NCBI RefSeq assembly: GCF_007752935.1
Contig: NZ_CP036319.1
Span: 2,604,001-2,668,000 of the forward strand
Reading direction: 5' to 3'
DNA: 64,000 bases
Source of the DNA: Crateriforma conspicua
GTDB lineage: Bacteria; Planctomycetota; Planctomycetia; Pirellulales; Pirellulaceae
Part shown: piece after piece, positions 57,396 to 64,000 of the stretch
Layout: the number at the start of each line of letters is the position of its first letter
Position numbering within the stretch: the stretch's first letter is position 1
The notes under the pieces: model-generated
Told to the model about the DNA's origin: nothing
Seen by the model: only the letters and a program-made list of their open reading frames with translations
The model's database searches: none
Translations under genes and position numbers: made by a program

Positions 57396-57727
57396 GGGCT
57401 CTCACGCGGTTCACGACACCTGACGAATGTGCGTTGATTGGGTTTCAGGGGCTTTCTCGGTCCCTCAGGCAGGGCGTGGCACCCTGGCACATGTGCTGGT
57501 GAATACCCACCCACTGCTCAGAATTTTACCGAGGTTGCCAACCACTCGTTCGGGTCGTACCGAATCTCCGGTCGTCCTTTGTTGCGCTATCGCGAACCGT
57601 CCGCCCATCTGTACAGGTTTGGTGCGGTGACGGGACAAATGAGTGCTAGCGTTGAATCAGATGCGGGACGATCGGTCCTCGCACTGGTCTGTGGTGGGGT
57701 TAACGAAGCTAGCCTGGAATACGAAAC
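57396..57727. other. Intergenic region upstream of the histidine kinase gene
   Basis: About 330 bp between the terminator and the kinase start. A frame of 97 codons (57438-57731) overlaps the kinase ATG by four bases, but its product looks unlike a protein (many Ser, Gly, Arg, no pattern), and I do not call it. No clear promoter elements or RNA gene are visible. Confidence 0.45.
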
Positions 57728-59545
57728 ATGAACGCGTCAGGCTGGGGGCAGTTGTGGGGTGGATCAATAAGCGGCAGCCATGTGATTGCTTGGGCGTTGG
57801 GGGCAGTGGTTGCCGTCGGCCTGGATCGTGCTGTCCGCCATCTTCACCGATCACGCCAACACAAAACCGATCGCAAGGCGATCGATTCGCCGGTCAATCC
57901 CAGCACTCAGCAGTTGCTGGATACGATCGTCAACAGCATCCCGAGTTCTGTGTTCTGGAAAGATCGTGATTCGGTCTATCTCGGGTGCAATCAAGCGTTC
58001 GCCAATGCCGCAGGCTTGGCTGATCCCGCCCAGATCGTGGGACTGACCGATTTTGATCTGCCCTGGTCCAAAGAAGAAGCCGAGTTCTATCGACAATGTG
58101 ACCGCGATGTCATGGAGCGTCGTCAAGTCATCTTGAATCTGGAAGAACCGCAAACGCGTCCCGGCGGACAAGTCGAAATTCTGTTGACCAGCAAAACGCC
58201 GCTGACAAGCGAAGACGACGACGTCATCGGCATCGTAGGCATCTTCAGTGACATCACTGAAATGCGTCAGGCCCAGGCACAGCGAGACCGACTGCTGGTC
58301 GAAGCAGCCGAGTTGGCTCAGGTGATTCGCGATTCACCCGACGAAGTGTTCATCTTTTCTCGCGATGACTTGCGATTCGTCGACGTCAATCAAGGTGCCT
58401 GTGACGCAACCGGCTACAGCGTGGATGAATTGCGTCAAATGACGCCGATGGATTTGCGTCCTGACTTTGGCGAACAGGAATATCGATCACTGATCGAACC
58501 TTTGGCGACCGGCCAAGTGTCGCATTTGGAAATCCAAGCGACACATCAAGATCGTGATGGCAACACCAGCCCAGTCAAAGTCAACCTTCACGCGACGGAT
58601 TATCGTGGCCAAGCGGTGTACGTTGCCTTCGTCAGCGATTTGACCGAAGTCAAACGGTTGGAACAGCGATTGGTCCAAGCACAAAAACTGGAATCCATTG
58701 GCCAGCTATCCACCGGAATCGCACACGAAATCAATACGCCGATGCAGTTCTTGCATAACAACGTTTCGTACTTGAACCTTTGTTGTTCGCGGCTGTTCAG
58801 CGTGGTGGATGGGCTTCGTGACATTGCGCTGCAAGCGGATTCGCTTGATTTGGCGGCACGAGAGCAATTGGTCGGCGACCTGGAATACAAGTTCAACCTG
58901 GATCACACACGCAGACAGATTCCCCAGGCGATCAGCGATAGCGAAGATGGCATCGATCGGACGGTCCAGATTTTGGAGGCGATGAAACAGTTTTCGCACC
59001 CTGGTGTCCGCGAACTTTCCAATTTTGACTTGAACGAGTTGGTACAGAGCACCCTGACCATTTCACGACATCGATGGAAGGATTCCGCAGCGGTGGAGGT
59101 CGATCTGGCCGAACCGCTGCCCGTGGTTCAGGGGTATCCCGCCGACCTCGGTCAAGTGATTTTGAACTTGTTGGTGAATTCCGTTGACGCGATTGAAGAT
59201 CGTTTCGGCGACTCTGGCAAAGGGTTGATCCGGATCTGCTCTTGTGAAGACAACGGCGGTGTTGTCTTGACAGTCCAAGACGATGGCGGCGGGATCGATG
59301 AAGCGATCCTACACCGTGTCTTTGACCCGTTTTTCACGACCAAGGAAGTCGGCCAAGGCACCGGGCAAGGTCTTTCGATCTGTCATGACGTCGTCACGAA
59401 AATGCACGGCGGTCGATTGGAGGTGGACACGGTGCCGGGCGATGGCACAACGTTCAAAATGTGGTTGCCGGCAGAGGCACCAGCGGTGGAACCCGAGCTT
59501 GAACCCAGCGTGACTGACCAGCAATTAGCAATGCTGGGTTTTTGA
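57728..59545 (+). CDS. PAS-PAS sensor histidine kinase (orphan)
   Basis: 605 residues from ATG 57728. A weak TM at the N-terminus ('[15 protein letters not shown]') is followed by two PAS domains: residues about 60-185 ('[20 protein letters not shown]') and about 195-310 ('[20 protein letters not shown]'), each ending in a PAC-like segment ('[14 protein letters not shown]', '[14 protein letters not shown]'). The phosphoacceptor is H333 in '[14 protein letters not shown]'. The ATPase has the N box '[16 protein letters not shown]', G1 'VQDDGGGID', the F box '[12 protein letters not shown]' and G2 'GTGQGLSI'. All catalytic boxes are there, so the kinase should be active. No receiver domain is fused and no response-regulator gene is adjacent, so the partner is elsewhere. 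The signal is unknown; no haem or flavin residue pattern is clear. Confidence 0.92.
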   Translation: MNASGWGQLWGGSISGSHVIAWALGAVVAVGLDRAVRHLHRSRQHKTDRKAIDSPVNPSTQQLLDTIVNSIPSSVFWKDRDSVYLGCNQAFANAAGLADPAQIVGLTDFDLPWSKEEAEFYRQCDRDVMERRQVILNLEEPQTRPGGQVEILLTSKTPLTSEDDDVIGIVGIFSDITEMRQAQAQRDRLLVEAAELAQVIRDSPDEVFIFSRDDLRFVDVNQGACDATGYSVDELRQMTPMDLRPDFGEQEYRSLIEPLATGQVSHLEIQATHQDRDGNTSPVKVNLHATDYRGQAVYVAFVSDLTEVKRLEQRLVQAQKLESIGQLSTGIAHEINTPMQFLHNNVSYLNLCCSRLFSVVDGLRDIALQADSLDLAAREQLVGDLEYKFNLDHTRRQIPQAISDSEDGIDRTVQILEAMKQFSHPGVRELSNFDLNELVQSTLTISRHRWKDSAAVEVDLAEPLPVVQGYPADLGQVILNLLVNSVDAIEDRFGDSGKGLIRICSCEDNGGVVLTVQDDGGGIDEAILHRVFDPFFTTKEVGQGTGQGLSICHDVVTKMHGGRLEVDTVPGDGTTFKMWLPAEAPAVEPELEPSVTDQQLAMLGF

Positions 59546-59557
59546 CGCCGCATCGAC

Positions 59558-59745
59558 AATCGCTGCTGCCGCAACTTCGCTCGGTGCGGCCCACATCGTC
59601 GCCTTTCGCTCCTGCGCAAGTAGCGTCCGTGAATGAAGCCCCATCACCGATCCGGCATCGGACCGCCAATCGCTGCCGCCGCAACTTCGCTCGGTGCGGT
59701 CCACATTGTCGCCTTTCGCTCCGCGAAAGTAGCGCAAACAAACCA
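59558..59745. repeat. Two direct copies of a ~65-bp intergenic repeat
   Basis: Copy 1 (about 59558-59625) and copy 2 (about 59678-59743) start 120 bp apart. Both read aatcgctg, then gccgcaacttcgctcggtgc, then ccacat or ccacattgtcgcctttcgct with few differences, and end near agtagcg. They lie between the convergent kinase and DUF1501 genes. Such phrases seem to me like a dispersed intergenic family of Pirellulaceae genomes; that is from memory and not tested. Fragments of the region read as basic peptides in other frames, which I take as chance. Confidence 0.75.
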
Positions 59746-59784
59746 GCCACACCAGCAACGAACGTTGGCACGTGCCAAACCGCG

Positions 59785-61188
59785 TCACGCCAGCAGGTCG
59801 CCAATCACGTTGCCCTCCACATCGGTCAGCCGAAAATCCCGCCCCTGGTGTTTGAACACCAAACGTTCATGGTCGATCCCTAATTGATACAGCATGGTCG
59901 CGTGCAGATCATGGATGCTGACCGGATCTTCCACCACGTTGACGCTGTAGTCGTCGGTCCGGCCGTATTGTGTTCCGCCCGCGACACCGCCGCCGGCCAT
60001 CCACATCGTGAAGCAACTGGGGTGATGGTCGCGTCCGTAATTCTGTGGCTTCAGTTCGCCTTGGGAATAGATGGTGCGTCCAAATTCGCCGCCCCAAACC
60101 ACCAACGTGTCGTCCAGCATTCCAAGTTGCTTCAGGTCTTTCAGCAGCGCCGCGGTTGGTTGGTCGGTATCTTTGCACTGCTTGGCGATCTGTGCCGGCA
60201 AGTTGTTGTGTTGATCCCAACCCTGGTGGAAAAGCTGAATAAAACGGACACCTCGCTGTGCCAGCCGACGCGCGATCAAGCAGTTAAACGCAAAGCGTCC
60301 GGGTTTCGTCGAATCTGGGCCATAGCTTTCCAGCGTCGCAGCAGTTTCATCGGAAAGGTCCAACAATCCGGGCACCGAAGATTGCATCCGATAAGCCAAT
60401 TCGTACTGACCGATCCTGGCCAAGATGTCCGCGTCGCCACGATCCTGGTAACGAAGCTCGTTCAATTGGTTCAGCCGCTGAAGCATTTCATGGCGGTCCC
60501 GTCGCGAAACGCCTGGAGGATCTTGGATGTCCAAGACCGGGTCGCCCTGATTGCGAAACTTCACGCCCTGGTGTTTGGTCGGTAAAAATCCGCTGCCCCA
60601 CAGACGATCGTACAGCGGCTGGCCAGAACGACCGGTCCCGCGGCTGCTCATCGCAACAAACGTCGGAAGGTCTTCGTTTTCGCTGCCCAAGCCATAACTA
60701 AGCCATGCGCCGATACTGGGCCGACCGGGAATCTGCGATCCGGTCTGCTGGAACGTGATCGCGGGATCATGGTTGATCGCCTCGGTATGCATGCTGCGGA
60801 TCATGCACAGGTCGTCGGCCATCGATGCGGTATGCGGCAACAGGTTGCTGATCCAAGCCCCGCATTGGCCGTGTTGTCGAAACTTGAAATGGGTGGGGGC
60901 GACCGGAAAACTGCTTTGAGCGCTGCTCATGGTCGTTTTGCGGTCATCGGGATAGACGCTGCGGGGCACGTCCTGACCGCGTCGGTCCGCTAGCGCCGGC
61001 TTGTGATCGAATAGGTCCATTTGTGCCGGGCCGCCGGACTGGAAAAGAAAGATGACCCGTTTCGCCTTCGGTCGGTGATGCGGAATCGTCGGCAATCCGC
61101 TGGATCCCAGCAAATCACGGCTCAGCAAACTGGATAGCCCCAGTGTGCCCAGAAACAGGCTGCGTCGGCTCAGTGGCGTTGGTTGCAT
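59785..61188 (-). CDS. DUF1501 family protein (cassette 2)
   Basis: 467 residues from ATG 61188, with a Tat-like signal 'LSRRSLFLGTLGLSSLLSRD'. The family segments match cassette 1: 'AKRVIFLFQSGGPAQMDLFD', 'GSQIPGRPSIGAWLSYGLGS', 'LVVWGGEFGRTIYSQGELKP', 'GRDHHPSCFTMWMAGGG' and a closing 'GRDFRLTDVEGNVIGDLLA'. The His pairs ('DHHPS', 'FHQGWDQHNN') would be metal ligands if the fold is that of alkaline phosphatases, as known for the family. It follows the cytochrome-like gene by about 120 bp on the same strand, the same order as cassette 1, so the two loci are paralogous. Its substrate is unknown. Confidence 0.9.
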   Translation of the reverse strand: MQPTPLSRRSLFLGTLGLSSLLSRDLLGSSGLPTIPHHRPKAKRVIFLFQSGGPAQMDLFDHKPALADRRGQDVPRSVYPDDRKTTMSSAQSSFPVAPTHFKFRQHGQCGAWISNLLPHTASMADDLCMIRSMHTEAINHDPAITFQQTGSQIPGRPSIGAWLSYGLGSENEDLPTFVAMSSRGTGRSGQPLYDRLWGSGFLPTKHQGVKFRNQGDPVLDIQDPPGVSRRDRHEMLQRLNQLNELRYQDRGDADILARIGQYELAYRMQSSVPGLLDLSDETAATLESYGPDSTKPGRFAFNCLIARRLAQRGVRFIQLFHQGWDQHNNLPAQIAKQCKDTDQPTAALLKDLKQLGMLDDTLVVWGGEFGRTIYSQGELKPQNYGRDHHPSCFTMWMAGGGVAGGTQYGRTDDYSVNVVEDPVSIHDLHATMLYQLGIDHERLVFKHQGRDFRLTDVEGNVIGDLLA

Positions 61189-61307
61189 GGCGTATCAGAG
61201 ACGAAAGATGCTGAGAACGAACAAATACACGCGTCATAAACTTCGCTCGGTCATCCACAGACCCCACAAAGTATCTCAGGTGCAAAAAGGTGTCGCTTGA
61301 CCGGGCG

Positions 61308-63629
61308 TCATGGTTTGGTGACCGCTTCATCCAAGTTCAAAATCGTTGATGCGACCATGGTCATGGCGGCATGCTCCGGTGCCGACGCGACAGCGGGGCC
61401 GACGGCTTCGCCGGTGTCCAACAATTGCTTCGCCGCCGGCTTGTCCCGAGAATACACGTCCAGGAAATGGTCGTGGACTTCTTTCAAGACTTCGCTTTCG
61501 GCATCCACCGGCGGCCGGCCACACACCAGACGAAAACCGTGGTCGATCGGCGTATTTGATTCGGTCATCATCCGACGCGCCAGCCATTTCGCCGCTTCAA
61601 CGAACGTCTTGTTGTTCATCAACGTCAACGCTTGCAGCGGTGTGTTGGTCGACTGGGTCTGCACGGCACAGACTTCACGATCGGCCGCATTGAAACCGAC
61701 CATCGTGGGTGGCGGAATCGTTCGCCGCCAATAGGTATACAGGCTGCGTCGGAACAGGGCGCCGCCATTGTCTTGCTGGTATTTATTGTTGGACATGGCC
61801 GACCAAATTTTGGGCGGCATGTAAGGTTTGACCGATGGGCCGCCGACCTGCCGAACCAGCAAACCGCTGCTTGCCAAAGCTGCGTCACGAATCTGAAACG
61901 CAGTCAAGCGAACCCGCGGAAACCGGCTGTACCATCGATTGTCGGGGTCGTCCTTCGCTGACTGCTGGGTCAGACGACTGGATTGTTGGTACGTCTGACT
62001 ATCCAAGATCAAACGTTGGATCGCTTGGATATCCCATCCCGATTCGATCAGCTGATTGGCCAGATAATCCAACAGTTCCGGATGACTGGGCGGAGTGCCT
62101 TGCACGCCAAAATTGTCAGGGGTTGGGACCAGACCGCGTCCGAAGAAATGCTGCCAGATTCGATTGACCGCCACACGCGCGGTCAATGGATGGTCGTCAC
62201 GGAACAGCCAATGGGCCAATTCCAATCGATCCGATGGCGGCGATTCATCGGAAGGTGCCATTGTCGCAAACGCCGCCGGGACATCCGCACGGACCGGACG
62301 ATCCTCGTCCGGTTGGTCGTAGCGTCCGCGTGCAAGCACGAACGTGCGCCGCGGTTGGTCCAATTCGTGCATCACCATCACGGTTTGCGACGAACCGGGT
62401 TGGGGACGCCGCAGTGCATTGCCCGCCGCTTCACGTGATCGTCGCAACGTCACCGGTTCGGGCGTGACGAACCGATCCTCATCGTCCGACAACAAAGGCC
62501 AGCTTTCTGGGACCGGAATAAACGGCGGACTGTTTCCGTTGTTCGGGCCGACGCCGGTTTCCGCGACGTTGTTGAAATAAGCAAACAGTTGGTAGTAGTC
62601 TTGCTGGGATATCGGATCGTATTTGTGGTCATGGCAGCGTGCACAGCCAACCGTTAGACCCAAAAACACGGTGCCGAAGGTGTCGACACGATCGGCCACA
62701 TACTCGGTCCGCCACTCTTCCGGGATCGATCCGTCTTCGGAATTGATTCGGTGGTTTCGATTGAATCCGGTGGCGATTTGTTGTCGCAGCGTCGCCGCCG
62801 GCAACATGTCGCCGGCAAGTTGTTCGATGACAAACTGGTCATAGGGCATGTGGCGGTTAAACGCGTCGATGACCCAGTCACGCCAAACGTGTTGGTACCG
62901 ATAGCGATCGTTTTGGTACCCATCGGTGTCGGCGTAGCGAGCGGCTTCCAGCCAAGCCACGGCCATGTGTTCGCCATAAGCGGGCGTTCGCATCAATCGT
63001 TCCGTCAGACGTTCGACGGCCCGTTCGGGCACGTCGTTGCAGAACCGATTGATCTGTTCGGGGGTCGGTGGCAGGCCGGTCAAGTCCAAGGTGATTCGCC
63101 GGCACAGCGCGATCGCGTCGGCGGGCGCCGAAGGTTGGATCCCTTGTCGCCGAAGTTCACGCAAGACAAATCGATCCACCGGAGAAGTCGACCAGTTGTC
63201 ATCTGGTACCTGCGGAGGATTCACGTCGGCGATGGGACGAAACGACCAATGCCCGTCATACGGGGCGCCTTGTTCGATCCATCGCCGAAGCGTTTCGATT
63301 TGCTTCGTTGATAGCGGTTTCTTGACGGTTGGTGGCGGCATCACCATGTCGGGGGCATGCTCGATCACCCGCAACCACAACTCGCTGGCATTGGGGTCAC
63401 CCGGCGCCACGACTGACATGGCCGATTCGGACTGGTCCAACCTCAGACCGGCTTCGCGTGTTTGTTCGTCGGGACCATGACAGGCGAAGCAGTGATCCGA
63501 CAGAATGGGCCGTACATCACGGCTGAAGCTGATCTCTTCGGCCACGCCGAACGCCACAACGTGCGTCGTCGCGGCGATCAACCATGCGATGCGTGCAACC
63601 AGCGGTGATAGGCGAAGGGCGGCGATCAT
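61308..63629 (-). CDS. PSCyt1-DUF1549-DUF1553 planctomycete cytochrome-like protein (cassette 2)
   Basis: I start at ATG 63629 (773 residues), which begins a signal peptide ('LSPLVARIAWLIAATTHVVA'); the longer frame from 63746 adds 39 residues unlike a signal. PSCyt1 has 'ILSDHCFACHGPDEQTREAG', a c-type haem motif, with 'MVMPPPTVKK' downstream. DUF1549 follows ('DLTGLPPTPEQINRF', 'RINSEDGSIPEEWRTEYVAD'), with a second CxxCH in 'TVGCARCHDHKYDPI'. DUF1553 closes the protein ('VNRIWQHFFGRGLVPTPDNF', 'PLQALTLMNNK'). The beta-rich insert of cassette 1 is missing; instead a short strand, 'RTFVLARGRYDQPDEDRPV', links the domains. It should be exported and work with the DUF1501 protein next to it. 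Confidence 0.9.
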   Translation of the reverse strand: MIAALRLSPLVARIAWLIAATTHVVAFGVAEEISFSRDVRPILSDHCFACHGPDEQTREAGLRLDQSESAMSVVAPGDPNASELWLRVIEHAPDMVMPPPTVKKPLSTKQIETLRRWIEQGAPYDGHWSFRPIADVNPPQVPDDNWSTSPVDRFVLRELRRQGIQPSAPADAIALCRRITLDLTGLPPTPEQINRFCNDVPERAVERLTERLMRTPAYGEHMAVAWLEAARYADTDGYQNDRYRYQHVWRDWVIDAFNRHMPYDQFVIEQLAGDMLPAATLRQQIATGFNRNHRINSEDGSIPEEWRTEYVADRVDTFGTVFLGLTVGCARCHDHKYDPISQQDYYQLFAYFNNVAETGVGPNNGNSPPFIPVPESWPLLSDDEDRFVTPEPVTLRRSREAAGNALRRPQPGSSQTVMVMHELDQPRRTFVLARGRYDQPDEDRPVRADVPAAFATMAPSDESPPSDRLELAHWLFRDDHPLTARVAVNRIWQHFFGRGLVPTPDNFGVQGTPPSHPELLDYLANQLIESGWDIQAIQRLILDSQTYQQSSRLTQQSAKDDPDNRWYSRFPRVRLTAFQIRDAALASSGLLVRQVGGPSVKPYMPPKIWSAMSNNKYQQDNGGALFRRSLYTYWRRTIPPPTMVGFNAADREVCAVQTQSTNTPLQALTLMNNKTFVEAAKWLARRMMTESNTPIDHGFRLVCGRPPVDAESEVLKEVHDHFLDVYSRDKPAAKQLLDTGEAVGPAVASAPEHAAMTMVASTILNLDEAVTKP

Positions 63630-63852
63630 GACGGGGCGGGGCAGGCGGGCATTGCGATAGGTGGGGGCGGGCGAATTGCCGCAGAACCACCTTAACACAA
63701 CGAGATCGTGGTTTCGCCTAAAACCGCGCCACCGGACCGTATTCAAACTTCACCGTTTCGCCGCTTTGAATCGGATTCCCACGGCATCCCATCGCGTACG
63801 TCGGCACCGATGTGCCGGTCGATGGCGGCCGAATTCGCCGGGTTCCGATCGA

Positions 63853-64000
63853 TCATTCGCCCTGATCGATCGGTTTTTCGTACCGCACGCGATAAACGGG
63901 AATGGCGTTCTCGCGGCTGCGTTTTTCAAAGTGGGTGTGATAGTCCAACGCGTGCGTCGATTCTGCTTGCTGTTCCGGGATCGGGACGCCGAATCGGGGG
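63853..64000 (-). CDS. 3' end of a gene resembling tRNA (guanine-N7)-methyltransferase TrmB
   Basis: Only the last 48 codons lie in the window; the stop TGA is at 63855-63853. The visible end reads 'HALDYHTHFEKRSRENAIPV' then 'YRVRYEKPIDQGE'. A T-x-F-E segment, about ten residues, then 'IPVY' and a basic strand is how TrmB proteins end, where the Thr and Glu help hold the substrate guanine. If right, the enzyme makes m7G46 in tRNA. The stretch is short, so the name is a suggestion. The 223 bp to the cytochrome gene (63630-63852) hold no other gene that I can support. Confidence 0.5.
   Translation of the reverse strand, partial: PRFGVPIPEQQAESTHALDYHTHFEKRSRENAIPVYRVRYEKPIDQGE

Noticed and set aside
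57438-57731. 97-codon frame overlapping the kinase start by four bases
   Set aside because: The overlap looks like coupling, but the composition is unlike a real protein and there is no ribosome site.
63722-63852. Same-frame continuation after the TGA at 63853 to a TAG near 63722, as possible stop readthrough
   Set aside because: The 43 codons after the TGA do not extend the TrmB-like pattern, and no readthrough context is visible.

Overview
The window looks like chromosome from a planctomycete of the Pirellulaceae (Rhodopirellula-type). The signs are GC-rich coding DNA, two copies of the Planctomycetes-specific pair made of a PSCyt1/DUF1549/DUF1553 cytochrome protein and a DUF1501 protein, a giant gene whose product starts with a LEPR-XLL-like motif, and weak or absent Shine-Dalgarno sequences. 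There is no sign of a plasmid, phage, transposase, CRISPR array, rRNA or tRNA. The assignment rests on gene content only.

Region 1 (1-34183) is a surface-protein island. A single 8492-residue gene on the minus strand (1734-27212) encodes a mosaic of DUF4347, LamG, CSLREA/beta-helix, C-type-lectin, cadherin/VCBS-like, SdrD-B-like and repeat domains, with a C-terminal hydrophobic anchor. Downstream on the same strand is a two-TM PAS-GGDEF protein (cut by the window edge), a likely c-di-GMP synthase or sensor. Divergent from the giant gene is a tightly overlapped four-gene operon: TolC-like outer-membrane protein, periplasmic HlyD-like adaptor, membrane-anchored HlyD-like adaptor, and a PqqD-like/M50 metalloprotease/HlyD fusion. 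No ABC exporter ATPase is present in the operon. I infer that this operon exports, matures or anchors the giant protein, with c-di-GMP as a possible control, loosely like the LapA adhesin systems of proteobacteria but with different parts. This is the most interesting feature of the window.

Region 2 (34213-50667) is mostly housekeeping: argJ (arginine biosynthesis), an ABC-2 ATPase/permease pair, an HtrA-type protease, the first DUF1501/PSCyt1 cassette, a YbhN/UPF0104-type membrane protein, a SurA-N/PpiD-like membrane protein with a long acidic insert, and topA, which diverges from it.

Region 3 (50821-57319) has a 58-residue basic protein followed by a three-gene ABC system: a GldA-like ATPase, a fused GldF/GldG-like permease, and a DUF4340 protein with a very acidic tail. 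It ends in a convincing intrinsic terminator.

Region 4 (57728-64000) has an orphan PAS histidine kinase, a duplicated intergenic repeat, the second DUF1501/PSCyt1 cassette, and the 3' end of a gene that resembles the C-terminus of TrmB.

Domain names come from reading translated sequence by eye; no database search was run. Domain borders in the giant protein are approximate to a few tens of residues.
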